A stretch of DNA of 64,000 nucleotides from Clostridium aminobutyricum (GTDB lineage: Bacteria > Bacillota > Clostridia > Peptostreptococcales > Anaerovoracaceae), in the NCBI RefSeq assembly GCF_017255415.1, contig NZ_JAFJZZ010000002.1:310001-374000 (forward strand), given 5' to 3'. A program made the position numbers and the translations under genes. Below, piece after piece: positions 24,417 to 33,573 of the stretch. The notes beneath the pieces are model-generated. The model had not been told where the DNA came from. It did not search any database and saw only the letters and a program-made list of their open reading frames with translations. Numbering within the stretch: the first letter of the stretch is position 1; every line of letters starts with the position of its first letter.

Positions 24417-26057
24417 TCAGTTTAGGATCGTTTTTATCAGATAATCCACCAACTTTGGCGTATGATCAAACAGATCCGGCTTAAATACCCGTTCCGTATA
24501 TTTATGTAAATCTTTTCCCCATGGGCCTACATTCAGTACAGGCATGGATTGCTCTTTAATAATGTCTAACGGAATGTAATACATGTCGCCCCAGAAAAGC
24601 ATATTGCTGCTGATGTATTCTATGTCCTCCTGATCCAATGTAAACATGGCATAGCTTAGGTCGGATATTCCTGTAAAATAATTCTGCGTATAGATCTCCT
24701 GCCTCATTTCCTCTGCTGCGTATGCCTTCAATTTATCAATCAGCTCCTGCGTCTGTGCGGCATTGGAAAGCATCGTATTATTTGTACTTGGATAATACGG
24801 AGGCGCTAAAGCAATCACCACTACAGGAGAAAGATCGGAACCGTATTCAAGGGTTTTCTCCATCAGCTTATAAATTCCTTCCACTCTTGTGATTTCATTT
24901 GCACGAATGCTTTTTTCCAGCTTTATTTGATAAACGTTGATCTCTTGCTTAAACGTTTCGCCTCTTTCCGCTGAAATCTCCGCATAGATTTCACTGTAGA
25001 ATTTTACTTTAGGTTCCCACTCGATTCCTTCACCGCTTCCAGCGAGTCCCTGATTGTATGTTTCATAGCTCTTTTTCATATCTGCCAGAACGTCATTAAA
25101 AGCCTCTTTGCTGATCACTTTTAAGCGGCTCAGGATTTCCTTAGGCGAACTGGTCAGGGATAAAACAGACATATATCCCCCTGCATAAAGGGGCAAGGAT
25201 ACATCGTAGATTTCCTTTCTGTCTTTGAAGTACAACCACGCCGGAGGCGGGGTGATGGTATTGCCGTCTTTTTCAATGAAATCCGGATTGATTTCCGTCT
25301 TTCTCACAATGGCCGACAAGAGATGAATCGGATTTAATCCCTTATAAATCTGCCCGACATGAGAAAGTTTACCGCGCACCAAAAACACCGGCATCAGTTT
25401 TCCTACGGAACCGTCGTAAATGGTTATATTCTTTTCATCCATTCGCTCGTGCGGTTCTACATTTAAAAGCAGCTTATATTCCAATTGGTACTTTTCTCTC
25501 AACTCCTTTAATAAAAAAGCTGCTGACCGCATCCCTGCAGATAGATTTTCTTCATCCGGAACGGCAAGAATTAAAAGGTTTCCATTGAATTCCTGCTGCT
25601 GGCAATATTGCTCAAACAAAGCGAGGTGAATGCAGCCACCGCCTTTCATATCCGATGCCCCTCTTCCAAACATCCATTCTTCTGAAGCTAAATCATTTCT
25701 TGCAGCATCATCCAGCTCGACATTGCCCTCTTTCATGAACTTTTCTAACGTATACGGTTGATAAGCAAGGTCCTTGAACGCGCCAAAATCATCCACATCT
25801 ACCGTATCTGTATGATGCATCAGAATCACCGTGTCATTTCCGTTTCCCTTTAAGAGTGCCCACGGGCACGTTCTGTTTAAATAATCGTTTTTAACCGGAT
25901 AAAACCCGCAATATTCAGGATTTTCTTTTAAATAGGGTACTGATTCAAACCATCTCTTGAAAAAGATCTCATTGTTGATCTCCAGTTCCGTTCCTGTATG
26001 TGTTTTTATTGCGACATACTCCAATAAAATTTCTTCAATCCTATCCTTTAAATTCAT
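24417..26057 (-). CDS. rocB: RocB-like M20-family peptidase/deacylase
   Basis: 546 residues, the usual length of RocB. Zinc-site motifs of M20 enzymes are visible: MHHTDTVD, GRGASDMKGGG, VPDEENLSAG. The long insertion with PPPAWLYFKDRKEIYDVSLP is characteristic of RocB. RocB is part of the arginine utilisation regulon in Bacillus, with a hydrolytic activity that has not been firmly defined. Here it stands alone, with its own promoter; it may supply arginine or ornithine to the fermentation operon 23 kb away. That link is inference. Confidence 0.85.
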   Translation of the reverse strand: MNLKDRIEEILLEYVAIKTHTGTELEINNEIFFKRWFESVPYLKENPEYCGFYPVKNDYLNRTCPWALLKGNGNDTVILMHHTDTVDVDDFGAFKDLAYQPYTLEKFMKEGNVELDDAARNDLASEEWMFGRGASDMKGGGCIHLALFEQYCQQQEFNGNLLILAVPDEENLSAGMRSAAFLLKELREKYQLEYKLLLNVEPHERMDEKNITIYDGSVGKLMPVFLVRGKLSHVGQIYKGLNPIHLLSAIVRKTEINPDFIEKDGNTITPPPAWLYFKDRKEIYDVSLPLYAGGYMSVLSLTSSPKEILSRLKVISKEAFNDVLADMKKSYETYNQGLAGSGEGIEWEPKVKFYSEIYAEISAERGETFKQEINVYQIKLEKSIRANEITRVEGIYKLMEKTLEYGSDLSPVVVIALAPPYYPSTNNTMLSNAAQTQELIDKLKAYAAEEMRQEIYTQNYFTGISDLSYAMFTLDQEDIEYISSNMLFWGDMYYIPLDIIKEQSMPVLNVGPWGKDLHKYTERVFKPDLFDHTPKLVDYLIKTILN

Positions 26058-26127
26058 GTCTTCCCCTCCAATTTTATCTCAGCAATCTTTTTTCTTATTG
26101 AGAGAATTCGTTTTCCCTCTTATCCTC

Positions 26128-26157
26128 ATTATACTTTCATTAAGTCAATAATTACAA
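26128..26157 (-). promoter_or_regulatory. Promoter of rocB
   Basis: Minus-strand TTGTAA (26152-26157), 18 bases, then TATAAT (26128-26133), about 70 bases upstream of the rocB ATG. Confidence 0.6.
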
Positions 26158-26171
26158 TATATACCAAAAAA

Positions 26172-26214
26172 TAAACACCATCTTGGGTAATGTACTGACC
26201 CAAAACGATGTTTA
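26172..26214. terminator. Bidirectional terminator downstream of the discoidin-domain gene
   Basis: A 17-bp stem with a few mismatches joins 26172-26188 and 26198-26214, with U tracts on both strands (TTATTTTTTGG on minus). It ends the minus-strand surface-protein cluster and insulates the rocB promoter. It cuts off the frame-shifted remains of a repeat domain. Confidence 0.85.
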
Positions 26215-26289
26215 CTTTTTCAGTTGTATAAGCAAATGTACTGCTTGAGAATGTCGGATTAAGCGTATCGCTGTTTATTGTAGGATCAG
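26215..26289 (-). pseudogene. Out-of-frame remnant of a second cadherin-like repeat
   Basis: After the TGA at 26290, a shifted minus-strand frame reads TDPTINSDTLNPTFSSSTFA then YTTEKVNI and runs into the terminator stem. The LNPTFSSSTFAYT pattern parallels INPAFDSIIFNYT of the intact repeat. A one-base slip would join the frames. Confidence 0.6.
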
Positions 26290-27048
26290 TCAAATCGTAC
26301 CCTCTTCCCTCACCACCGTCACCGTATAAGCTTGAGTAGTTACGCCATCTACTGCTGTTACCACTACACCGATGTTGTTGCTTCCTACATTTAATGCAAC
26401 AGGTGTGCTTGACCCCCTTGCTACAGGTGTGTTATTCACCTTTATAGAAGCAGTTGGATCCTGCGCGATAGGAACTACATTAATACTTGATGTGCTGTAA
26501 GGCACATTTGATGTTGTATAGTTGAAAATAATCGAGTCAAATGCAGGATTGATAGGAAGTGCTACGCTGTTAACATCAAGTCCTAGACTTGATAGGTATG
26601 GGGTTATATATCCATAAATCTCAAGTTCAACAACAGAGGCTGATTGGTGATTAGCATTCAGACCTTTGCTTACATATAATCTTACATATCTGTATACAGC
26701 ATGCGTAGAAATAGGACGATTAGTAACACTGGACGTATTCGCCGTTACAACATCAAGATTAACCCACGTTGCGTTACCGAGACTACCTTGCAGCTTGAAA
26801 TCTGACAGATTGTAGTCAGGTGTTGCCCACCCTGCAATAGTTCCCATGTGCTTTACAACCCATGACGTTATGACACAAGGCTTACCTAAATCAACAGTTA
26901 ATGTGGCGGGAGTATTTGCACTTACTCCATTGTACAACCATCGATTAATTGGCGTATACTTGCCATCAACAGCCATGGATGGTGCAAAAGGCTTAACATA
27001 TCCGCTTGCTGTAGCCGCTTTATTTAAAGCAATATTTGTAATTGCCAT
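26290..27048 (-). CDS. Discoidin (F5/8 type C) plus cadherin-like beta-sandwich protein, probably frameshifted at the 3 prime end
   Basis: About 252 residues. Residues 1-145 are an F5/8 type C (discoidin) domain: NIALNKAATASG, then LTVDLGKPCVITSWVV and YRYVRLYVSKG, ending VVELEIYGY. Residues 150-252 are one cadherin-like beta-sandwich repeat ending TQAYTVTVVREEG. There is no signal peptide. Directly after the stop, another frame encodes TINSDTLNPTFSSSTFAYTT, the typical opening of a second such repeat, before the terminator. The gene therefore appears to be a truncated or frameshifted remnant of a longer carbohydrate/surface-binding protein. The ATG at 27048 has GGAG 7 bases upstream. Confidence 0.75.
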   Translation of the reverse strand: MAITNIALNKAATASGYVKPFAPSMAVDGKYTPINRWLYNGVSANTPATLTVDLGKPCVITSWVVKHMGTIAGWATPDYNLSDFKLQGSLGNATWVNLDVVTANTSSVTNRPISTHAVYRYVRLYVSKGLNANHQSASVVELEIYGYITPYLSSLGLDVNSVALPINPAFDSIIFNYTTSNVPYSTSSINVVPIAQDPTASIKVNNTPVARGSSTPVALNVGSNNIGVVVTAVDGVTTQAYTVTVVREEGTI

Positions 27049-27130
27049 TTTTATCTCCATCCTTCCTAAATCAAAATATTTTGATTGTTTTATTCCGAAA
27101 GTAGCGATTAATTGTTTTTAAAAAAGTGAG

Positions 27131-27373
27131 TTAGTACCTTGACGGGAAAATCCCTTGAGTTGCTATATAATAATTCATACCAGGTATCGGCTCTGCACCC
27201 CTTAGATTTGGCAAAGCAAATGTAGTTCTTCCATTCCCGCCAAACTTTAGTCCTATTAATGCAAACAACGCTTGGTTTTCATTTATATTGAGTATCTGAC
27301 CCTCACATGCCATCCATCCACATGGAGCAAAACCATAAGGAAAAAGGACAATTCCACCTATGTAATAATCCAT
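27131..27373 (-). CDS. Short phage tail-collar domain protein, copy 2
   Basis: An 80-residue protein made almost only of a tail-collar fold (PF07484-like): YYIGGIVLFPYGFAPCGWMACEGQ, then FALIGLKFGGNGRTTFALPNLRG. Full-length family members (microcystin-dependent proteins, phage tail collar) are about twice this length. It is clearly a duplicate of the gene at 27409-27657, aligning end to end. It may form small extracellular or particle-tip structures; no phage structural genes accompany it. The function is unknown. Confidence 0.8.
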   Translation of the reverse strand: MDYYIGGIVLFPYGFAPCGWMACEGQILNINENQALFALIGLKFGGNGRTTFALPNLRGAEPIPGMNYYIATQGIFPSRY

Positions 27374-27408
27374 AATAAATTACCTCCTATAAATTTATTT
27401 TTATTATT

Positions 27409-27657
27409 TTATTGTCTTGATGGGAAAATACCTGTCATTGCAATATAATACCTCATTCCTGATATTGGCTCTGCACCTGTTAAATTTGGCAATTTAAAAG
27501 TAGTTGATCCATTTCCCCCAAATTTTGTACCAATTAACGTATACAAAGCCTGATACTGAATAATTTGAATTTCCTGGCCTTCACATGGCAGCCAGCCTGA
27601 TAGGTTAAAACTGTAAGGGAATAATACAATCCCACCTACGTAATAATCAATATCCAT
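27409..27657 (-). CDS. Short phage tail-collar domain protein, copy 1
   Basis: 82 residues, with the same pattern as its neighbour: YYVGGIVLFPYSFNLSGWLP, CEGQ, LYTLIGTKFGGNGSTTFKLP and the shared ending YYIAMTGIFPSR. AGGTAAATT-type weak ribosome sites precede both copies. The pair plus the discoidin gene form a small minus-strand cluster with noticeably more AT-rich spacers and Asn/Ile-rich coding than the neighbours, suggesting acquisition from elsewhere. Confidence 0.8.
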   Translation of the reverse strand: MDIDYYVGGIVLFPYSFNLSGWLPCEGQEIQIIQYQALYTLIGTKFGGNGSTTFKLPNLTGAEPISGMRYYIAMTGIFPSRQ

Positions 27658-27745
27658 AGTAATTTACCTCCAATTATTTTTTAATTACGATTTCATACAG
27701 TATCTTGCAAATATATGTAAACATACTCTTATTCGTTAAATTATA

Positions 27746-27950
27746 TTATATTTTACAAAATGTAGCAACGGTCTTATAATATGTAATATTTCTGCTGTTG
27801 CTGGTCATATCAATAAAGAGTTTCACTGCGGCACTTTCCTCCGCGATAGCGGAATTGCCTTGTACACAGCATTCAATCGATCGACTAATACCTTCGTCGC
27901 ATTGGTTAAAACATATAAGCCTATTGAATTTTCTCTATGATATAAAGCGG
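27746..27950 (-). pseudogene. Decayed coding remnant upstream of the tail-collar genes
   Basis: Two overlapping minus-strand frames read like broken protein. One gives ALYHRENSIGLYVLTNATKV then LVDRLNAVYKAIP before a stop; the other continues NSAIAEESAAVKLFIDMTSN and ends at a TAA at 27746. Together they look like one small gene split by a frameshift and lacking a start. I do not recognise the family. Confidence 0.4.
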
Positions 27951-27954
27951 AGTA

Positions 27955-27963
27955 TGGTATAAT
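27955..27963 (+). promoter_or_regulatory. Extended -10 promoter of mprF
   Basis: TGG directly before TATAAT (27958-27963) forms an extended -10 element on the plus strand, about 127 bases upstream of the mprF start. There is no good -35. The remaining leader to 28089 shows no recognised RNA motif. Confidence 0.5.
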
Positions 27964-28089
27964 ATTACACTAATAGATTATTTATCGTTCAGTGCCATAG
28001 GCATGGGAAGGGATAAAGGCAGTAACTATTATTCAATCTGTAGTTGCTTGCCTATTCTTGAGGATAAGTAAATATTTAAAGGGGATAGT

Positions 28090-30675
28090 ATGAACATCAT
28101 TCAACGGATAAGAGTTTTTCTATTAAAACATTATAAAGGGGTTTCTAAATTATTTTTCGCAGGTGCACTGATTACACTCATTCTATATGAAGCAAGGCAT
28201 CAACTGCAAGGCATTCACCTTGCAAGCTCTCTGCATACCATTCGCACGATTCCTGTTCAGTGGCTTTTACTATTTGCCGTACTAGGGATTATCGCTTCCA
28301 TGTCGATGGTCTTTTATGATGTCTTCGCGTTAAAGAACTTAAAAAGTAAAATAGAAATAAAAGACTTATTCAGCATTTCTTTTGTTTCGAATGTATTAAA
28401 TGCTTTATTTGGCTTCGGTGGAATCACAGGAATTTCGGTTAAAAAACTGCTCTTTAAAACGCGTTATATCGAGCCGGAGGAAGTAGCGTGCTATCACAAT
28501 GTTTTGGCTTTATCGACTGTGACGGGCCTCTCTTTTCTTTCGATATTCACATTCTTTCATCTGCACAGCATTTCATTTATCATCGAGCAGCATCAATGGG
28601 TTTTGCTTTGTCTGCTGCTTGCCAGCTTATATTTGCCTGCCTATTTTTTTCTGGATCGCTTGGTGAAAGGCTGTCGGCTGTGGCCCGAGATTTTTGGTGC
28701 TTCAAAGCTGTTTATTTTAAGGGTTCAGCTTTTAACCGTATCCACCGGAGAATGGCTGTTGACCAGTGTGCTTTTCTATGCGCTGGTTCACTATTATAAT
28801 ACGGAGATTAGCTACATAAACACGCTGTCCATTTTCGTTATCGCCTCTATAATCGGTCTATTGAGTTTCTTGCCATGCGGTATCGGTGCCTTTGACTTAA
28901 TCGCGGTTATTGCGCTTCAAATGATGGGGTTAACAGCAAGCCAGGCCATTGTCGTAGCGATCTTGTATCGAGTTTTCTATTATTTTATTCCGGCAGGAGT
29001 TGCCATCTTGGTTTTCTCTTTACAAGTTTTAAACCGTACGGAGCAAAAAGGGTATGCCATCAAATCAGACGCTTACGGCCAATTGATTGCAACCATTATG
29101 GCTACTATCGTATTAATGTGCAGCTTGGTTCTGCTAATCTCCGGTTTGACACCCGGTCTGATTTCAAGAAGTAAACTGATTGCAGATTTAACGTCGATTA
29201 CGTTCCTGCAGTATTCCCGCAGTATCTCCATTGCCGTTGGCTTCATGCTTTTGATCACGGCAAAGGAAATATTCTTTCGGGTAAAACGCGCTTATCATGC
29301 TACGATGCTCCTCTTTTTGATCGGAGGCATTTTCACTTTTATTAAAGGACTTGATTTTGAAGAGTTTATTTTTATTCTCATTTCAATGGGTGTTCTGCGA
29401 TTATCCAAAACCAACTTTTATCGAAAAAGTGTCTTGACTAAACCCAGCCATTTTATAGCAGCTTCACTCAGTGTTCTTGCACTTTTGATTGTGCATTTGA
29501 AGATCAGCCATAGCCTGTTTTTTCACTACATTAAGATATTCCACTATCCGCACCTAGGTTTTCATCACATTCATACGTTTATCCATTCGGGAATTGTGGT
29601 TTACAGTCTGTTTCTGCTTTTCATGATTGTTTGGTATATCAAGCGGGAGGGTATCGATGAAGATGCACGTTTTGAGGGAGCCGATGAAAAAAAGTTAAAA
29701 GAGTTCTTTGCAAAATATAAAGGGCATCACTTATCCCACTTGATTTATCTCGGCGATAAAAACTTGTTCTGGGCAGCGGACGGTCAAGTACTAATCGCCT
29801 ATTCCAGATACTCCGACAAAGCCATTGTATTGGGTGATCCGATGGGTGAACCCGCTCTCTTTTCACAGGGAATCCAAGAATTCCAGCAATTCATCGACCT
29901 TTACGGCTATAAAGCTGCTTTTTATGAAGTCGAAGAATCCAATATGTCCATGTATCATGATAATGGCTTTTATTTTTTTAAGCTTGGAGAAGAAGCGGTA
30001 GTCGATTTATCTTGTTTTGAAATGCTGGGCTCCAATCGCAGAACGTTCCGCAATACGGTCAATCGGTTTGCGAAAGATGGATATGAATTTGAAGTGCTGT
30101 ATCCGCCTTTTCGAGATGAATTTTTGGAAGAACTGGAACAAATCTCTTCGGAATGGCTGGGTAAAAGAAAAGAGATGGGTTTTTGCGTAGGATGGTTTAA
30201 CAGAGACTACCTGCAGCAGTCTCCGATAGCTGTTGTAAAACGATCGGCAGATCAAGAGATCATAGCCTTTGTTTCTTTGACCTATCATGATCAACAGCGA
30301 GAAACGATCGGTATTGATTTGATGCGGTTTAAAAATAATGTACCGAATTCAACCATGGACTTTATTTTCATTCGTTTGTTGATGTATTTTAAAGAAGAAG
30401 GCTACCATTATTTTAGCTTCAGTGTTGCTCCCCTCTCTCAAGTGGGTGCGGGTCCTAAGGCACATCTTGCGGAAAAAGTGGCTCACTTCGTATATAAACA
30501 TGGCAGACTCATTTATAGTTTTGAAGGGTTGCGTAAATTTAAAAATAAATTCGATCCGGATTGGGCCCCTATGTACCTAGCTTATCCTCAGTTTGTTTCT
30601 TTAGCTGCGCTTTTAATTGAAATCTCGCTGCTCGTAAATAAAACAAAGGCGAAATCTTTAAAGGACTCCAACTAG
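28090..30675 (+). CDS. mprF: MprF: phosphatidylglycerol lysyltransferase/flippase
   Basis: 861 residues, the normal MprF length. The N-terminal half (1-about 520) has about 14 membrane helices with the flippase domain (LPCGIGAFDLIAVIALQMMG). The C-terminal half (about 535-855) is the DUF2156 GNAT-like aminoacyl transferase, with segments such as GDPMGEP, NRRTFRNTVNRFAKDGYEF and FSFSVAPLSQVGAGP. It transfers an amino acid (usually Lys or Ala) from tRNA to phosphatidylglycerol and moves the product to the outer leaflet, lowering negative charge and giving resistance to cationic peptides. It is transcribed alone and ends in a terminator that overlaps the stop codon. Confidence 0.9.
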   Translation: MNIIQRIRVFLLKHYKGVSKLFFAGALITLILYEARHQLQGIHLASSLHTIRTIPVQWLLLFAVLGIIASMSMVFYDVFALKNLKSKIEIKDLFSISFVSNVLNALFGFGGITGISVKKLLFKTRYIEPEEVACYHNVLALSTVTGLSFLSIFTFFHLHSISFIIEQHQWVLLCLLLASLYLPAYFFLDRLVKGCRLWPEIFGASKLFILRVQLLTVSTGEWLLTSVLFYALVHYYNTEISYINTLSIFVIASIIGLLSFLPCGIGAFDLIAVIALQMMGLTASQAIVVAILYRVFYYFIPAGVAILVFSLQVLNRTEQKGYAIKSDAYGQLIATIMATIVLMCSLVLLISGLTPGLISRSKLIADLTSITFLQYSRSISIAVGFMLLITAKEIFFRVKRAYHATMLLFLIGGIFTFIKGLDFEEFIFILISMGVLRLSKTNFYRKSVLTKPSHFIAASLSVLALLIVHLKISHSLFFHYIKIFHYPHLGFHHIHTFIHSGIVVYSLFLLFMIVWYIKREGIDEDARFEGADEKKLKEFFAKYKGHHLSHLIYLGDKNLFWAADGQVLIAYSRYSDKAIVLGDPMGEPALFSQGIQEFQQFIDLYGYKAAFYEVEESNMSMYHDNGFYFFKLGEEAVVDLSCFEMLGSNRRTFRNTVNRFAKDGYEFEVLYPPFRDEFLEELEQISSEWLGKRKEMGFCVGWFNRDYLQQSPIAVVKRSADQEIIAFVSLTYHDQQRETIGIDLMRFKNNVPNSTMDFIFIRLLMYFKEEGYHYFSFSVAPLSQVGAGPKAHLAEKVAHFVYKHGRLIYSFEGLRKFKNKFDPDWAPMYLAYPQFVSLAALLIEISLLVNKTKAKSLKDSN

Positions 30676-30690
30676 GAGTCCTCTTTTAAT
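30663..30690 (+). terminator. Terminator overlapping the mprF stop codon
   Basis: GGACTCC (30663-30669) pairs with GGAGTCC (30675-30681), followed by TCTTTTAAT. The TAG stop lies in the loop. Confidence 0.75.
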
Positions 30691-30700
30691 CTACCGTATA

Positions 30701-31894
30701 TCAGGCTGTTTCCACTCGGTTTCTGCCTTTCTCTTTTGCACTATACAGCGCTTTATCCGCATCCTTATATGCGAATTCAAGTGTGTCAGTCGTGTCGATT
30801 TTCAATCCGGCCACACCAAAGCTTGATGTAACCTGAATGTCTTTTTCTTTAATAAAGAACGCTTTCTTTTCAATGGTCTTTCTGAGTTTCTCCGCAATTT
30901 CTGTGCCTTCCACTGTTGACGTATGGGGCAATAGTATCAGAAACTCATCACCGCCCCATCTGGCAACGGAATCTGTTTTCCGAACATTTTTCTTCAATAA
31001 AGAAGCCATTTGTTTAATCACCATATCGCCTATAGGATGACCGTAATTGTCATTAATCTCTTTAAAAAAATCAATATCTGAAATGATTAAGCAAGACTCA
31101 TGCTCATGGTGAAGGATATCATAGATCTCACTTTGAAGCAGTTCTTCAAATTTTCTTCTGCTGTAAAGCCCCGTCAATGAATCATAAAAAGCAAGAGTCT
31201 GAAGCTTTAAGTTACTTTGTTCCAATACCTCCTGCTGGGTTGAAATCACTCTTTTTTGTATGATGCTCGATTTATTAGTCTGCCACATGATTAATGAAAT
31301 ACAGAAACCGATCCCAATCGCAGTAATCGCATTGATTCGGTCGGAAAGCAAGATAATCGGACTGAGCTGTGCCAATCCAATCGTATAATGAAATCCAGCA
31401 TATGCTGCCAGATATAAAATCAAGGCGAAGACCGGTCTCATCAGAAAGACCGCGCCGGTAATCGTACAAGCAACTAAAAATGGTGTTATATTGGTCGTAA
31501 CAAGCTGATCGATAAAAGTGATAATCGTTCCAAATATAAACGTATTTATGTTAATAAATCCTTGAATAAACCTCATACTAAAATTGGCTTTTTCTTTTTC
31601 TCTGATTAAAAAGCACCAGATGCCTGTCACCGCAAAGATGATAAATAAGACGCTATGGCTTATAATAATTCCTTTACGCCATTCCATTAAGATTTGATCT
31701 TCTATTTCTGCATTTAGATTTAAAACAACTATGCTGGTCAAATTTACGATCATTCCAATAACAGAAAAATAGGATATCCTCTTAAAGTTCATTAACGTAA
31801 TCTCGTTCATAATAGAATTGTTAACCCATATAGTATCTACTATCAAATTTATATTTGCTTTGATTGTATTTTGTATACAAGTTACGACATTCAT
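30701..31894 (-). CDS. Membrane-bound diguanylate cyclase (GGDEF)
   Basis: 397 residues. The N-terminal half has about six membrane helices (about 35-215), probably a sensor; a short coiled region (QQEVLEQSNLKLQTLAFYD) then leads to a GGDEF domain at about 235-395. The catalytic motif is intact, RWGGDEFLILL, with DSLTGLYSRRKFEE before it and DKALYSAKEKGRNRV at the end. It would make cyclic di-GMP at the membrane. No RxxD inhibitory site is seen just before GGDEF. AAGGAG precedes the ATG. No EAL or PilZ gene is nearby. Confidence 0.88.
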   Translation of the reverse strand: MNVVTCIQNTIKANINLIVDTIWVNNSIMNEITLMNFKRISYFSVIGMIVNLTSIVVLNLNAEIEDQILMEWRKGIIISHSVLFIIFAVTGIWCFLIREKEKANFSMRFIQGFININTFIFGTIITFIDQLVTTNITPFLVACTITGAVFLMRPVFALILYLAAYAGFHYTIGLAQLSPIILLSDRINAITAIGIGFCISLIMWQTNKSSIIQKRVISTQQEVLEQSNLKLQTLAFYDSLTGLYSRRKFEELLQSEIYDILHHEHESCLIISDIDFFKEINDNYGHPIGDMVIKQMASLLKKNVRKTDSVARWGGDEFLILLPHTSTVEGTEIAEKLRKTIEKKAFFIKEKDIQVTSSFGVAGLKIDTTDTLEFAYKDADKALYSAKEKGRNRVETA

Positions 31895-32160
31895 TCTCGA
31901 AACTCCTTCATTACTATATAAACATTGTTTCTAAATCGGTATTTACATCTAAACATTTATTTAACTTCCTTAAGCTCGCATGGTTAATATTACGCTACAA
32001 ACCAGCAATTTTCAACAGTTATTTACATTATTTGCAACGTATTTCCAGCCTATAGTCTTATCTATATTCGTGATCTCATTTTTTATTCATTGTATGTTAC
32101 TAAACTTTATTTTGATACCTTATTAAAACAATTAATCGACAGAAAGTGAGTCCGATAAAA
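31895..32160. other. AT-rich intergenic region, nothing recognised
   Basis: Between the GGDEF gene and the hairpin element at 32168. It holds the GGDEF gene's upstream region; I see no gene or RNA motif in it. Confidence 0.4.
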
Positions 32161-32167
32161 TTTCCGG

Positions 32168-32337
32168 TACATAAAAAAATGGCTTCGCCACTCCGCTAGG
32201 GAACCCTATGGCTCCCTTCGGCGCTCACGTCATTCGCTGCGCACCCTCCTGGATCGGCAAAGAGACTTCCACCCCTCTGCACTTCCCTTTTTTATGTAAT
32301 AGGAAAAGCCAACGACATTTCCTATTACATAAAAAAA
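32168..32337. repeat. Repeat-like element with TACATAAAAAA ends and a perfect 16-bp hairpin
   Basis: TACATAAAAAA (32168-32178) is inverted as TTTTTTATGTA (32288-32298), enclosing about 110 bases that are strikingly GC-rich and C-rich for this locus. The right end continues as a perfect 16-bp hairpin (32291-32306 with 32318-32333) flanked by T and A runs. It looks like an inserted small mobile or REP-type element rather than a gene. There is no transposase. Confidence 0.5.
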
Positions 32338-32362
32338 CAAGGCCCTCTTCAGAAGAACCTTG
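32331..32362 (-). terminator. Terminator of the ior operon
   Basis: On the minus strand CAAGG (32358-32362) through CCTTG (32338-32342), with further inner pairing, is followed by seven U (32331-32337). It lies just past the aminotransferase stop. Confidence 0.82.
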
Positions 32363-32382
32363 CTTCAATTATGTATCTGCGA

Positions 32383-33573
32383 TTATTTATTTTTTATGTC
32401 TTCGATTAGCTTCTTAAACTGCGGTAGCGCATGAATGATGGTGTCATAGGCCACACAATATACAATTCGCACATAACCCGGACAACCAAATGCACTTCCC
32501 GGTACGATCAATATTCTATAATCCTTAGCGACTCTGCAAAACGCTACATCATCTTCGATCGGTGCCTTTACAAATAAGTAGAAAGACCCCTCCGGCTTAA
32601 TGCATTCATAGCCGAAATCCGTGAGGCCGTTGTAAAGAGCTTCTCTATTTCGGTTGTAAATCTCAATATCTACAGAACAATCTAAGCACCTTGCAACCAT
32701 TCTTTGCATGAGGGATGGTGCATTCACAAAGCCCATGATACGATTCGCTGTACTTGCTGCAACCATCAGATTTTCAAAATCTGCCACTTCTTCCGGCACA
32801 ACCAAATAGCCGATTCGATCACCGGGCAAAGAAAGGGATTTGCTGTAGGAATAGCCAATGATTGTGTTTTTAAAATAATGTGGTACATAAGGAACTTCTG
32901 CGCCATCGTACACCAATTCTCTGTAAGGTTCATCTGCAACCAAATAAATGTCGATGCCGAATTCTTTTTCTTTTTCTGTCAGAATGGCGGCAAGTTCTTT
33001 CAGCGTGGCTTCCGAATAAACGACTCCCGTTGGATTGTTCGGCGAATTGATCAGGACGGCCTTTGTCTTTTGCGTAATACTGCCTTTCAAAGTTTCCAAA
33101 TTCGGCTGGAAGGTTTCCGTATTCGGCGGTATGGTCACCAGCTTGCCGCTATAGTTGGCTATATAGCTGCGATATTCTCCAAAGTATGGCGCAAATACGA
33201 TGACTTCATCCCCCGGATCCAATAAGGTCTTGAAAATAACATTTAACCCGCCGGCTGCACCCACGGTCATCAAAATGTTATCGGCCTTTAATGTTGCCGA
33301 AAACTTCTTATTGAGATGTTCTGCAATCTTCGCTCTTACATCTTCATAGCCGGCATTGTTCATATAGCCGTGAACAAACGTAGGCTCTTCTTCATTTAGC
33401 ACATCAAGAATCGCCTGCTTGATTTCTTCCGGCGGATTTAAATTGGGATTTCCTAAGCTGAAATCATATACATTTTCAGCTCCGTAAATTTTCGCTAGTT
33501 TAGCACCTTCTTCAAACATCGCCCGAATGGCAGAACTGCCTGTCACATAGCTTTCCATACTTTTTGCAATCAT
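32383..33573 (-). CDS. Class I PLP aminotransferase of the ior operon
   Basis: 396 residues, fold-type I aspartate/aromatic aminotransferase family. The PLP lysine lies in SYSKSLSLPGDRIGY, the NPNNPTG-type motif reads NSPNNPTG, and VADEPYRELVY contains the Asp and Tyr that hold the cofactor. The ATG overlaps the stop of the fused kinase gene by four bases (ATGA). In this operon it should convert aromatic amino acids (Phe, Tyr, Trp) to aryl-pyruvates, the substrate of IorAB. Specificity is inferred from context; a broader range including branched-chain amino acids is possible. Confidence 0.85.
   Translation of the reverse strand: MIAKSMESYVTGSSAIRAMFEEGAKLAKIYGAENVYDFSLGNPNLNPPEEIKQAILDVLNEEEPTFVHGYMNNAGYEDVRAKIAEHLNKKFSATLKADNILMTVGAAGGLNVIFKTLLDPGDEVIVFAPYFGEYRSYIANYSGKLVTIPPNTETFQPNLETLKGSITQKTKAVLINSPNNPTGVVYSEATLKELAAILTEKEKEFGIDIYLVADEPYRELVYDGAEVPYVPHYFKNTIIGYSYSKSLSLPGDRIGYLVVPEEVADFENLMVAASTANRIMGFVNAPSLMQRMVARCLDCSVDIEIYNRNREALYNGLTDFGYECIKPEGSFYLFVKAPIEDDVAFCRVAKDYRILIVPGSAFGCPGYVRIVYCVAYDTIIHALPQFKKLIEDIKNK

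Noticed and set aside
26215-27657. Prophage or phage tail locus
   Set aside because: Only the collar domain is phage-like. No terminase, portal, capsid, integrase, holin or lysin gene is near, and the genes are short singles with separate ribosome sites.
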